DNA of 64,000 nucleotides from Streptomyces xinghaiensis S187 (GTDB lineage Bacteria; Actinomycetota; Actinomycetes; Streptomycetales; Streptomycetaceae), in the NCBI RefSeq assembly GCF_000220705.2, contig NZ_CP023202.1, positions 1,178,001 through 1,242,000 on the forward strand, given 5' to 3'. The position numbers and the translations under genes are program-made. The notes below the pieces were generated by a model that made no database searches, had not been told where the DNA came from, and was given only the letters and a program-made list of their open reading frames with translations. This document shows, piece after piece, positions 7,051 to 15,393 of the stretch; positions within the stretch are counted from its first letter, which is position 1; every line of letters begins with the position of its first letter.

Positions 7051-8435
7051 GACCACGCCCCCGCCGCCGTCGGGAGCGGCCGGCCGGAGGCGGCGGCCTC
7101 CCGTTCCGCGCCGACCGGTGCGAGCCCGGAGACCGCGGCGAGCAGCGCGGGGCCGTCGGGGGCCTCGTCCTCCAGTCCGCCGTCGAGCAGCTGCTCGTAG
7201 GCGGCGAGGTCGAGATAGCCGTGGCCGCTGACGCACACGAGGACACCGCGCCGGGCCCGCATGCCGTCGGTGCCGCCGGCGGCCAGCCGGGCGGCGGCCG
7301 CCAGGGCGTGCCCGGACTCCGGTGCGGGCAGCACGCCCTCGTGCAGGGTCAGCAGGCGTCCGGCGGCCAGAGCGTCCTTCTGGGTCACGGCGGTCGCCGC
7401 GATGTCACCGGAGTGCCGCAGCGCCGAGATGACCTTCGCCGCGCCGTGGAAGCGCAGGCCCGCGGAGTGCGCGTCCGGGATCCGGTAGTCGCTGCCGATG
7501 GTGTACATCGCCTCCATCGGTCCGGAGCCCGTCGCGTCCGTCTTGTCGTAGGCGTACACGCCCCGGGTGAGCTTGGGCGCGGTGCTGGACTCCGCCGCCA
7601 CCAGGAGCGGCGGCTCGCCGCCGGCCGCGGACGCCGCGGACTCGGCGAAGAACGGCAGGGCGATGCCGCCGAAGTTGGAGCCGGCTCCCACGCAGCCGAC
7701 CACCGCGTCGATGTCCGCGGCCTCCGCGGCGAGCTGCTCCCGTGCCTCCAGGCCGATCACCGACTGGTGCAGGATGCTGTACGTCTCGCCGCTGCCGATG
7801 GAGAACGCCGCGCCCTCGTGCCCGGCCGCGTACTCCACCGCCTCCCCGATGGCCAGCGACAGGCTGTTGCCGATCCGGTCGGCGGGTTCCGCGGAGATGC
7901 GGGTCAGCCCGCTGGGGCTGGAGTGCACCTCGGCCCCGAGCATCCGCATCAGCACGCCGCGGTAGGGCTTGCGGCGCAGGCTCGACCCGACCATGAACAC
8001 CTTGCAGCGCAGCCCGAAGAGCGCGCAGGCGGCGGCCAGGGCGGTGCCCCACTGCCCCGCGCCGGTGCCGGTGACCAGCTCGCGGACGCCGGCCTTCCGG
8101 TAGTAGTGGGCCTGGGCCAGCGCGGTGTTCAGCTTGTGGCTGCCGGAGATGTTTCCGCCCTCGTACTTGACGTAGACGGGCACCCGGGCGCCGACCGCCC
8201 GTTCGAAGCCGGTGGCCCGCCACAGCGGGGTGGGCCGGAACCGGCGGTAGGCGTCGGCCACTTCCGCGGGTATCTGCCAGTACTCGCGCTCCAGCACGCT
8301 CTGCCGCACGAGTTCCATGGGGAGGTTCACGCTCACCGCCGAGCCCCCGGCGGACTCGGGGGTGCGGTCCGGCGGCATGGGCGTGCGCAGATGCGGCAGG
8401 ACGCTGCGCCATGCCGTGGGGAGCGCGGCGGTCAT
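7047..8435 (-). CDS. TrpB2-like PLP-dependent beta-replacement enzyme
   Basis: 462 aa, the long TrpB2 class of the tryptophan synthase beta family, with no TrpA partner here. PLP Lys101 lies in SGSHKLNTALAQ, and the phosphate-binding glycine loop is CVGAGSNFGG. LVTGTGAGQWGTALAAA is the TrpB2 GAGQWG segment. At the position of the catalytic Glu (Glu109 in Salmonella TrpB, E-T-G-A-G-Q) this protein has Gly (G-T-G-A-G-Q). TrpB uses that Glu when indole is the nucleophile, so another nucleophile or reaction is likely. TrpB2 enzymes of archaea are reported to use O-phosphoserine. Within the cluster it probably makes a beta-substituted alanine or a dehydroalanine equivalent (inference). It is coupled to the carrier gene upstream and to the papain/carrier fusion downstream by ATGA overlaps. 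Confidence 0.88.
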   Translation of the reverse strand: MTAALPTAWRSVLPHLRTPMPPDRTPESAGGSAVSVNLPMELVRQSVLEREYWQIPAEVADAYRRFRPTPLWRATGFERAVGARVPVYVKYEGGNISGSHKLNTALAQAHYYRKAGVRELVTGTGAGQWGTALAAACALFGLRCKVFMVGSSLRRKPYRGVLMRMLGAEVHSSPSGLTRISAEPADRIGNSLSLAIGEAVEYAAGHEGAAFSIGSGETYSILHQSVIGLEAREQLAAEAADIDAVVGCVGAGSNFGGIALPFFAESAASAAGGEPPLLVAAESSTAPKLTRGVYAYDKTDATGSGPMEAMYTIGSDYRIPDAHSAGLRFHGAAKVISALRHSGDIAATAVTQKDALAAGRLLTLHEGVLPAPESGHALAAAARLAAGGTDGMRARRGVLVCVSGHGYLDLAAYEQLLDGGLEDEAPDGPALLAAVSGLAPVGAEREAAASGRPLPTAAGAWS

Positions 8436-8719
8436 CGCGACACCACCGCGCCGGACCGCACCACGTCCACCAGGTCGGCGACGGTGCGGAAGCTGCGCCC
8501 CACGAAGAGGTCGTCGGGGAGGACGACGTCCAGTTCGTCCTCGATGCGCACCAGCATCCCGACGAAGCCGAGCGAGTTGACCCGCAGCAGGTCCCCGACG
8601 AGTGGCTCGTCCTCGGTGATGTCGGCGGGGCTGAGGGACAGCCGGGACTCGGCGATGACGACGCGCTTCACGGCGTCGGCGACCGCCGCCCGGTCGAGCT
8701 GTTCTTCCACAGTGGACAT
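8432..8719 (-). CDS. Free-standing carrier protein with atypical N-S-L core
   Basis: 95 aa carrier-protein fold with phosphopantetheine Ser in LLRVNSLGFVGMLVRIEDEL. The usual Asp before the modified Ser is Asn, an uncommon change that can alter PPTase or partner recognition. The downstream LDVVLPDDLFVGRSF segment is normal for ACP/PCP folds. Its stop overlaps the TrpB-like start. A 112-bp gap separates it from the ProA-like gene upstream. That gap contains no recognised gene and could hold a secondary ribosome-binding region or promoter. Its client enzyme is unknown. Confidence 0.85.
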   Translation of the reverse strand: MSTVEEQLDRAAVADAVKRVVIAESRLSLSPADITEDEPLVGDLLRVNSLGFVGMLVRIEDELDVVLPDDLFVGRSFRTVADLVDVVRSGAVVSR

Positions 8720-8831
8720 GAGGACCTCTCGGTTGTCTGGGGGCCGGAGCGCGGGACGTCCGGCGTTCGAAGTACGGGTGCGGACGGCCGGAGCGGGCGG
8801 TGTGCCGTGCCGCCGCGGTACCGGGTCCGCG

Positions 8832-10115
8832 TCAGCCGCGCAGTTCGCCGCCGGCTTCCACGACCCAGGTGGTGGAGACCAGCGAGCCGAGGGTGACCGG
8901 GCCGCGGACGTGCAGCCGGCCGGTGGCGATGGAGAGCTCGGCGCCCAGTCCGAGCTTGGGGCCGTCGTGCAGGCGCAGCGAGCCGTTGACGACGATCGTC
9001 GCGGCGTCCACCCGGCGGGTGAACTCCTCGGCGACCGCCCGGTCCCGGGCCACCACGCCCTCGGTGTGCGCGGAGCCGTGGCGCCGGATGTGGCCGGCGG
9101 CCTCGTCCGGGCCGTCCACGGCGAGCACGCCGATCACCGGGTCGAGGAACTCCCGCCCCGCGTCGTGCGGTCGCAGCGGCTCCGTCCGCCACGGGCCGTC
9201 CGGGTCCCCGGCACCGCCCGGGGCCGGCACCGACGGGTCGAGCCGTACGGTGAAGGGGGTGCCGCGCTTCTCGGCCAGGTGCCGGAGCGCCGCGAGGTAC
9301 TCCCCCGCGACCGCGCGGTCCGCGAGGACGAACTCCACCGAGGTGCAGCCCGCCGGCTCGGGTACTTTGCTGTCCAGCGTGATCTCGGCCGCCAGTTCCA
9401 GGTCGGCGCTGCGGTGCACGTAGAGGTGGTTGACTCCGCCGCCGCTGGCGATCAGCGGAATGGAACCGGCGGAGCGGCAGTACTCGATGAGGGAGGGGCT
9501 GCCGCGGGGCACCAGGACGTCCACCGCGTCCGGCCGGGCCAGCAGGGCCTTCATCACCGCGCGGCCGGGGTCGCGCACCACGGTGACCATGTCACGGGGC
9601 AGCCCGGCCGCGGCCAGCGCGGCATGAACGGCCCCGGCGAGCGCCTCGTCGGTGTGGGCGCTCTCCTTGCCGCCGCGCAGCAGCACCGCGTTGCCCGTGA
9701 CGACGGGCAGCAGCGCGCCGTCGACCGTGACCGTCGGCCGCGCCTCGTAGATCATGAAGACGACGCCGAGCGGTTTGGGGACCTTGCGCAGCACGCCCCA
9801 GTCCCCGGCCGGCAGGGGGTCGGCGCCACGGGCGACCGCGGGAAGTTCCCGCTCCACCTGTGCGCACAGCCGCACCATGCCGGCCAGGTGGCGGGGGGTC
9901 AGCCGGAGCCGGTTCACCAGAGTGGGCGGCAGGCCGGCTTCCTCGGCCGCGGTGACGTCCCGGCGGTTGGCCGCGGCGACCGCGGGCCAGGAGTCGTTCA
10001 GTTCCCGGGCCAGTTCCCGGCAGTAGCGCGGATAGGCGTCGTCTCCGATCGGCGGTGCCGCGTGCAGCGCGGCCCGGGCGGAGCGGAGGATCCGGTTCGT
10101 CGGGTCGTCGGTCAC
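8832..10115 (-). CDS. Glutamate-5-semialdehyde dehydrogenase (ProA)-like reductase
   Basis: 427 aa from GTG at 10115, which overlaps the SDR stop (GTGA). ProA hallmarks: GVVFMIYEARPTVTVDGA (117-134), LLRGGKESAH (145-154), and catalytic Cys257 in DSKVPEPAGCTSVE. Canonical enzymes read K-x-x-R-P-x-V-C-N, so the neighbourhood of the Cys is diverged although the Cys is kept. The family reduces gamma-glutamyl phosphate to glutamate-5-semialdehyde, which cyclises to pyrroline-5-carboxylate. No glutamate kinase (ProB) is present in the window. Its place in the cluster suggests a dedicated supply of a semialdehyde or pyrroline unit, or reduction of another activated acid. Substrate uncertain. Confidence 0.88.
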   Translation of the reverse strand: MTDDPTNRILRSARAALHAAPPIGDDAYPRYCRELARELNDSWPAVAAANRRDVTAAEEAGLPPTLVNRLRLTPRHLAGMVRLCAQVERELPAVARGADPLPAGDWGVLRKVPKPLGVVFMIYEARPTVTVDGALLPVVTGNAVLLRGGKESAHTDEALAGAVHAALAAAGLPRDMVTVVRDPGRAVMKALLARPDAVDVLVPRGSPSLIEYCRSAGSIPLIASGGGVNHLYVHRSADLELAAEITLDSKVPEPAGCTSVEFVLADRAVAGEYLAALRHLAEKRGTPFTVRLDPSVPAPGGAGDPDGPWRTEPLRPHDAGREFLDPVIGVLAVDGPDEAAGHIRRHGSAHTEGVVARDRAVAEEFTRRVDAATIVVNGSLRLHDGPKLGLGAELSIATGRLHVRGPVTLGSLVSTTWVVEAGGELRG

Positions 10116-10852
10116 CACATGAACTGCCCACCGTCGACGATCAGTTTCTGCCCGTTGAGGTAGGAGCCGAGGGGGCCGACGATGTACTCCAGCGCGTTGG
10201 CCACGTCCTCGGTGGTGCCGATGCGGCGCTGCGGGATCTCGTCCAGCGTCTGCGCCATCCGCTCCGGATCGTCCAGGCGCCAGCGGGTGCGCAGTTCCTC
10301 GGTGTCGATCATGCCGGGGATCAGGCAGTTCACCCGGATCGTGGGGCCGAGCTCCAGCGCGAGGCACTTGGTCAGCTGCAGCAGACCCGCCTTGCTCGCG
10401 CAGTAGTTCGCGCCGTTCACCCGGGGCCGTATCCCGGTGGTCGCGCCGACGTTCACCACATGGCCGCCGCCCGCCTCCAGCATGGCGGGGGCGAGCGCCT
10501 GGGTGAGCCAGAACGGCCCGGACAGATTGGTGTCCAGGACGCGCCGCCAGTCCTCCCCGGTCAGTTCCAGGAACGGGCGGTCGATGTTGACGCCCGCGTT
10601 GTTCACCAGGACGGCGGGGGTGCCGTGTTCGGCCAGGACCCGGTCGGCCGCGGCCCGGACGGTCTCGGCGTCGGCCAGGTCGACGCGCATCGTGGTCAGC
10701 CGGCCGGGATGGTCGGCCTCGCATTTCTCAGCCGCCGTCCGGTCGGACCAGTAGAAGGCGACCACCCGGTGGCCGAGGGCGATCAGGCGCCGGCTCAGTT
10801 CCAGCCCGATGCCCCTGGTTCCGCCGGTGACCAGCGAGAGTGGCTCGGTCAT
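10112..10852 (-). CDS. Short-chain dehydrogenase/reductase (FabG-like)
   Basis: 246 aa classical SDR. Cofactor motif TGGTRGIG near the N-terminus, NNAG, and active-site YCASK. Counting 13 residues back from the catalytic Tyr, the usual Ser is Ala (VGATTGIRPRVNGANY), with Thr next to it. Activity might therefore depend on that Thr. The C-terminus QKLIVDGGQFMW is typical. The ATG at 10852 overlaps the thioesterase stop (ATGA). A GTG one codon earlier is the alternative start. In the pathway it could reduce a keto or imine intermediate or interconvert an alcohol. Not assignable from sequence. Confidence 0.88.
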   Translation of the reverse strand: MTEPLSLVTGGTRGIGLELSRRLIALGHRVVAFYWSDRTAAEKCEADHPGRLTTMRVDLADAETVRAAADRVLAEHGTPAVLVNNAGVNIDRPFLELTGEDWRRVLDTNLSGPFWLTQALAPAMLEAGGGHVVNVGATTGIRPRVNGANYCASKAGLLQLTKCLALELGPTIRVNCLIPGMIDTEELRTRWRLDDPERMAQTLDEIPQRRIGTTEDVANALEYIVGPLGSYLNGQKLIVDGGQFMW

Positions 10853-11664
10853 CACTCCTCCTCTTCACAGTGGACGTGGGTGTGGTGCTCTCCGGCGTCC
10901 GGACCCGGCACGGGGGTGCCGAAGTCCGTCTCGTGCAGGAACGCCGTGAGGTGTTCCAGGACCGCCGGGAGGCGCGCGGGGGTGAGCACCTCGAAGTGGC
11001 CGCAGGGGATCTCGCGGACCCGCAGGTCCGAGGAGAGGGCGCGCCAGGTGGCGAGGTGCGCGGAGTTGTTCCCGCCGCCCGTCCCGCCGGTGCAGGTGAT
11101 CAGCAGCGTCGGGCAGTCGTGCGCGCTCCGCACGCGGTGGGTGCCGACCGCCGCGATGTGCGCGTCGGTGGTCCGGGCCACCAGGGCGGCGTCGGGCCCG
11201 TGCGGTGCCACGCCGGCGGCTGCCGTCACCCGTTCGCGCAGGGAGCCGTACCGCTCCGCGTCGTGGGCGACCGGCTGTGCGGGGCTGTCGATCATCACGA
11301 CCCGGGGACGGTGCCCCCGTTCCGCGAACACCGAGGCCAGCTCCCAGGCCAGGGTGCCGCCGAGCGACCAGCCGAGCAGCAGGTCGGGCGGCCCGCCGAG
11401 GCCGTCGACGAGCCGCAGATAGCGCCGGACCATGCCGGGCACCGACCGGTCGGGCCGCTCTCCCGCCATCAGTCCGGCCGCCCGCAGCCCGTACACCGCG
11501 CTGCGGCGGCTGAGTTGGAGGGCGATGCCGAGGTAGGGCCCGATGCCGCCGCCCGCCGGGTGCAGCAGGACGCTGCGGCGGGCGAGGCCGCGGCCGTTCG
11601 AGACGGTGGTCAGCAGGGACGCTTCGCGCGGGGGGACGGCCGGGGCGGCCGGGGTGGTGGTCAC
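10852..11664 (-). CDS. Thioesterase, alpha/beta-hydrolase (type II-like)
   Basis: 270 aa, a free-standing NRPS-type thioesterase. Nucleophile Ser100 in LLLGWSLGGTLAWE, oxyanion region SVLLHPAGGGIGPY near residue 35, an Asp in VVMIDSPAQP and a late His in IPCGHFEVLTP. Stand-alone members usually remove mis-loaded acyl groups from carriers. The resemblance to integrated NRPS TE domains (HPAGGG, GWSLGG) leaves product release or transfer open. The C-terminal tail is unusual, rich in His/Cys/Glu (HHTHVHC then EEEE), a possible metal-binding tail. The GTG start overlaps the NRPS stop (GTGA). Confidence 0.88.
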   Translation of the reverse strand: MTTTPAAPAVPPREASLLTTVSNGRGLARRSVLLHPAGGGIGPYLGIALQLSRRSAVYGLRAAGLMAGERPDRSVPGMVRRYLRLVDGLGGPPDLLLGWSLGGTLAWELASVFAERGHRPRVVMIDSPAQPVAHDAERYGSLRERVTAAAGVAPHGPDAALVARTTDAHIAAVGTHRVRSAHDCPTLLITCTGGTGGGNNSAHLATWRALSSDLRVREIPCGHFEVLTPARLPAVLEHLTAFLHETDFGTPVPGPDAGEHHTHVHCEEEE

Positions 11665-14600
11665 TGCTCCTCCTCCGCCGGCCCGGCGGAGCCCGCGCGC
11701 ACCAGACCGGCCAGCTGCCGCACCGTGGGGGCCCGGAAGAAGTCGAGCACCGGGACGCGCACCCCGTACTCCTCCTCGATCCGGGTGAGCGCGGTGAGCA
11801 CGTTCAGGGAGTGCGCCCCGTAGTCGAGCAGGGAACCCCCGGTGGGCAGGTCACGGCGGTCCAGCAGGCCGGACCACAGGTCGAGGAGCCATGCCTCCAG
11901 CACGTCCTCCGGGACGGCGAGCCGCTCGTCGCCGCCCTGTTCCCGTTCGTCCCGGATCAGCCGGTCGGCCAGGGCGAGCAGCGCCGGGCGGTCGAACTTG
12001 CCGTTCCCGGTGATGGGTACGGCGTCGACCGGCAGCACCCGCCGCGGCAGCATATGTCCGGGCAGCCGTGCCGTGAGAAGCCGTGCGACCTCGTCGGCCA
12101 GGCCGCCCCGGGCCCCTCCGCCGGAGGACCGGTCCGCCGGGCCGTCCGGCCGGTCGGCGGACTGCAGGAAGAGCAGAAGGTGCCGGTCGGCACCCTCGCC
12201 CCGGACGGCCGCCACCGCCTGGCGCACCCCCGGGTGTGCCAGCGCCGCGCTCTCCACCTCGCCGAGCTCCACCCGGAAGCCGCGGATCTTGACCTGGTGG
12301 TCGTCCCGGCCGAGGAACACCAGCAGCGACTCGTGGTTCCACATCACCTGGTCGCCGGTGCGGTAGCGGCGGGCGCCGGGCGGTCCGCCGGGGTCCTCGA
12401 CGAAGCGCTCGGCGCTCTGCCCGGGGTCGTTGACGTAGCCGGCGGCCGGGCAGGCCCCGCCCGCGAACAGCTCCCCCGCCACGCCGATCGGCGCCAGATG
12501 GCCCGTGGAGTCGACGACCTGCGCCGTCACGTTGCGGATGGGGAGTCCGATGGGCACGTGCGAGGGCCAGTCCGGCCGGGACGCCGACAGCCGGTGGGTG
12601 GTGACGGCGTGGGTCTCCGTCGGCCCGTAGAGATTGACCAGCTCCATCCACGGCCGCGCGGTGAAGAAGTCCTCGATCTCCCGGTCGACGACCAGTTGCT
12701 CACCGGAGACGCAGACGTGGGTCACCTGCTCGAACGCGGCGTCCGCGGCCGTCGCGGCCTGTACGAACGGACGCAGGGCCGCCACCGGCAGATAGACGTG
12801 GGTGGCCCCGCTCTCCGTGACCCGCCGCACCACCGCGGGCAGATCCCGGCGGTCGGCGGGTTCCCGGGAGATCACGGTGCCGCCGGCCAGGAGGGTCGGG
12901 AGGATCTCCTGGAACGACACGTCGAAGCCGAGCGGCGCGTACTGCAGGAAGCGGGTGGACTCCCCCATGGCGAGCGCGCCGATCTGCCAGGAGGCCAGAT
13001 TGAGCAGGGGGCCGTTGCCCATCACCACGCCCTTGGGGCGGCCGGTGGAGCCCGAGGTGAACATCACGTAGCCACTCCCGGGGGCGACGGGGGCGCCAGG
13101 GGTGCCGGCCGTGGCGCCGGGACCGGCCGCCGCGGCGGGCGCGGCGGGCGCGGCGGGCGCGGCGGGCGCGGCGGGCGCGAGGACGGTGCACCCGGGGACC
13201 TCGCCCTCGCCGACCGCCAGCCGGCAGCCGGCCTTCTCCACCATGTAGGCCAGGCGTTCGGCGGGGAGCGTCAGGTCGAGCGGCAGAAACGCCGCGCCCG
13301 CCCGGAGTACCGCGAGGATCGCCGTCACGGTGTCGGTCAGGGTGCCGGTCGTCAGACCGACCACGTGCCCCGGAAGGACGCCGCGGCCGCGCAGACGGGC
13401 GGTCAGCAGGTCTGCGGCGCGGTCGAGTTCGCGGTAGGAGAGGCGTCGCCCCGGCTCGGTCACGGCGGTGTTCTCCGGGACCCGCCGGGCGGTGGCGCGG
13501 AACCAGCCGTCCAGGTCCGCGGCGGCCGGTTCGCAGCCCCGGCCGTCGTCCCGGCAGGGCTGCGCGGCGTCCGAGAACAGGTCCGCCAGGGGGCGCGTGG
13601 TGTCCTCCGTGGCGCGGTCGAGCGCTTCCCGCAGGGAGTCCAGGATCCCGTCCGCGACCGGCCCGGGCACCAGCTCGGTGTCGTACTCCAGTTCCAGCAG
13701 CCATCCGGCGGCGGTGGGCGTCACCCCGAGCCACAGGTCGAACTTGGCGGTGCCGTTGCCGTGCTCCCGCAGGGCCCGGACCGCACCCGGCCCGGCCGTC
13801 TCGGTGGAGTCCTGCATGGCCAGCATCACCGAGAACAGCGGATTGCGGGTGGTGCCGCGGTCGGGGTCGGCGTGCTGCACGACCTGGCTGAACGGCACGG
13901 CCGCGCGCTGCCTCAGTTCCCGGACCCGCGGTTCCACCACCTCCGCGGTCCACCGGGCGAAGCCGGCGTCCCAGTCGACGTCCAGCACCAGCGGAAGCGT
14001 GTTGACGAAGAATCCGCACAGGCTGTACGAGCCGATGGTCCGGCGGGACAGCAGCGGACTGCCGAAGGTGACCGCGGATTGACCGGTGTGGCGGGCGAGC
14101 ACCGCCCCGTACACGGCGGAGAAGAAGACGAACGGTGTGGTGGCGAGGCGTTCGCACGCCCTGTCCACGGCGGCCGACGTGGCCGCATCCAGCGGCAGGC
14201 TCCGCCGGCGGCCGGCGAAGGCCGTCTCCACCGGGCGGTTGGGGCGCGGGTACACCACGGTGGCCGGAGCGGCCCGCAGCGCCGCGCCCATGTCGGCGGC
14301 CGCGGCGGCCGCCGCCGGGTCCGCCGCCGCCTCGCACTGGGCGGACAGCTCGCGGCGCAGGGCCCGCTCCCGGGCCGGGCGGAGCCGTGCCACGTCGAGT
14401 TCGCCGCACAGCGCCGCGTTGAGATCCTTGACCAGGGGCTGGAGCGAGAATCCGTCGAACACCGTGTGGTGCACGACCAGGGCCAGCACGCGCCGGTCGC
14501 CCGCGGCGGAGCGCAGGTGCACCGCCCGGAACAGCGGGGGGTCGGTGAGCTGGAACTCCGTGGCGGCCAGTTCCCGGACCACCTCGTCCCTGCGCCGGCC

Positions 14601-14906
14601 GAAGTCCCCCTCGACCACCGCCTCGGCCAGCGGGAGGTCCTCGGGGGACGGCGGCACGTGCAGGACGGCGTGGGGCTGCGGGGCGGGCCGCAGCCCCATC
14701 CGCAGGGCCGGCTGTACGGCGACGACGTCGGACAGCGCGGCGCGCAGCGTGGAGTCGGCGAGGGCCGGGTCCAGTTCGATCTCGACCGGCACGTTGTACA
14801 GGTGCCGTGCGGTCACCGACCGCTGCACCAGCAGCAGGCCGATCTGTGCCTCCGTCAGCGGAGCGCTCCAGGCCGTTCCCCCGGCGGGCTCCGTCCTCGC
14901 GGTCAC
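11661..14906 (-). CDS. Non-ribosomal peptide synthetase module, C-A-PCP
   Basis: 1081 aa from GTG, overlapping the carrier gene stop (GTGA). Condensation domain about 12-440 with the active-site HHTVFDG (146-152). The A domain spans about 470-960 with A3 FTSGSTGRPKG, A4 GFDVSFQEI, A5 NLYGPTE, A7 YRTGD, A8 VKIRGFRVELGE and A10 PITGNGKFDR. The carrier domain at the C-terminus has Ser1033 in YGAHSLNVLTAL. The specificity code read by eye is about D-V-Q-Y-C-S-L-A-V-K. The D-V-Q start is shared with proline-activating domains but the rest differs, so the substrate is open. An Ala/Gly/Pro repeat linker (about 595-615, PAAPAAPAAPAA) sits inside the A domain before A3. There is no epimerase or TE, so the chain passes to another protein, presumably the C-PCP-TE encoded divergently at 15394. 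Confidence 0.95.
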   Translation of the reverse strand: MTARTEPAGGTAWSAPLTEAQIGLLLVQRSVTARHLYNVPVEIELDPALADSTLRAALSDVVAVQPALRMGLRPAPQPHAVLHVPPSPEDLPLAEAVVEGDFGRRRDEVVRELAATEFQLTDPPLFRAVHLRSAAGDRRVLALVVHHTVFDGFSLQPLVKDLNAALCGELDVARLRPARERALRRELSAQCEAAADPAAAAAAADMGAALRAAPATVVYPRPNRPVETAFAGRRRSLPLDAATSAAVDRACERLATTPFVFFSAVYGAVLARHTGQSAVTFGSPLLSRRTIGSYSLCGFFVNTLPLVLDVDWDAGFARWTAEVVEPRVRELRQRAAVPFSQVVQHADPDRGTTRNPLFSVMLAMQDSTETAGPGAVRALREHGNGTAKFDLWLGVTPTAAGWLLELEYDTELVPGPVADGILDSLREALDRATEDTTRPLADLFSDAAQPCRDDGRGCEPAAADLDGWFRATARRVPENTAVTEPGRRLSYRELDRAADLLTARLRGRGVLPGHVVGLTTGTLTDTVTAILAVLRAGAAFLPLDLTLPAERLAYMVEKAGCRLAVGEGEVPGCTVLAPAAPAAPAAPAAPAAAAGPGATAGTPGAPVAPGSGYVMFTSGSTGRPKGVVMGNGPLLNLASWQIGALAMGESTRFLQYAPLGFDVSFQEILPTLLAGGTVISREPADRRDLPAVVRRVTESGATHVYLPVAALRPFVQAATAADAAFEQVTHVCVSGEQLVVDREIEDFFTARPWMELVNLYGPTETHAVTTHRLSASRPDWPSHVPIGLPIRNVTAQVVDSTGHLAPIGVAGELFAGGACPAAGYVNDPGQSAERFVEDPGGPPGARRYRTGDQVMWNHESLLVFLGRDDHQVKIRGFRVELGEVESAALAHPGVRQAVAAVRGEGADRHLLLFLQSADRPDGPADRSSGGGARGGLADEVARLLTARLPGHMLPRRVLPVDAVPITGNGKFDRPALLALADRLIRDEREQGGDERLAVPEDVLEAWLLDLWSGLLDRRDLPTGGSLLDYGAHSLNVLTALTRIEEEYGVRVPVLDFFRAPTVRQLAGLVRAGSAGPAEEEQ

Positions 14907-15154
14907 CGGGCACCGCCCGAGGCGGCGAGTCCGCGCAGCCACTCCCGGAAGCCGCCCACGGTGCGCAGCCCGGCCAGCTCACCCGCGTCGATCTCCTGGT
15001 CGGCGTCGGGCACGACCTCCACCACGATCCGCACGATCGACAACGAGTCCAGTCCGATCCGGCTCAGTTCCGAATCCGGGGTGTACGGCACGCGAATGAA
15101 CTTGGCGAGGGCGGAGTCAACGGCATCACCGATATCTTGCACAGCCTGGTCCAT
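14903..15154 (-). CDS. Free-standing peptidyl carrier protein (first gene of leftward operon)
   Basis: 83 aa carrier with Ser in RIGLDSLSIVRIVVE and a normal C-terminal half. The ATG at 15154 is chosen because GGGAG lies 8 nt upstream. A GTG three codons earlier is less well spaced. It is the first gene after a good sigma70-like promoter (15195-15225). Its stop overlaps the NRPS GTG, so the carrier is made in step with the C-A-PCP protein. It could hold the starter unit for the first C domain (inference). Confidence 0.9.
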   Translation of the reverse strand: MDQAVQDIGDAVDSALAKFIRVPYTPDSELSRIGLDSLSIVRIVVEVVPDADQEIDAGELAGLRTVGGFREWLRGLAASGGAR

Positions 15155-15194
15155 CGAATGCACTCCCTGCTCGATTCGTCTTCGGGACTGCTCG

Positions 15195-15225
15195 AATATA
15201 GGCGCGCCGATGCCGGAACGGTCAA
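15195..15225 (-). promoter_or_regulatory. Predicted sigma70-like promoter of the leftward cluster operon
   Basis: On the minus strand, TTGACC (15225-15220) is followed after 19 nt by TATATT (15200-15195). Transcription would start near 15188, leaving a leader of about 35 nt before the carrier ATG. The hexamers stand out as AT-rich in an otherwise GC-rich divergent region of 239 bp. A spacer of 19 is slightly long. Confidence 0.5.
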
Positions 15226-15303
15226 TAAATGCGCAGGTGAAGACGATAGGCGGAGCGTATAAGGCTATAACGGAACGCATGTGGCAGGACCCATGGGAAA
15301 CGC

Positions 15304-15317
15304 CTATCGGCCGATAG
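15304..15317. promoter_or_regulatory. 14-bp perfect palindrome, candidate operator
   Basis: CTATCGGCCGATAG is a perfect dyad between the two divergent NRPS operons, 77 bp before the rightward ATG. Related sites occur before the KamA gene (20072, CTATCGGCCcATtc) and between the CGNR regulator and the MFS gene (18537, CGGCCGAT). Binding of the cluster regulator is a hypothesis. Confidence 0.45.
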
Positions 15318-15393
15318 CCGGGGACTTGCCCGGGATCTTTCCGGCCCGCATCATCTCCGGGCATGGCACCATGCCGACATCGGGTGAGGAGAA

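Noticed and set aside
11661..14906. Assigning proline to the NRPS A domain because its code starts D-V-Q
   Set aside because: The remaining specificity positions as read by eye (Y-C-S-L-A-V) do not match known proline codes, so the substrate is left open.
11811..15317. Rightward open frame of about 1168 codons
   Set aside because: Antisense to the C-A-PCP NRPS, whose motifs, GC3 pattern and start/stop overlaps are unambiguous.
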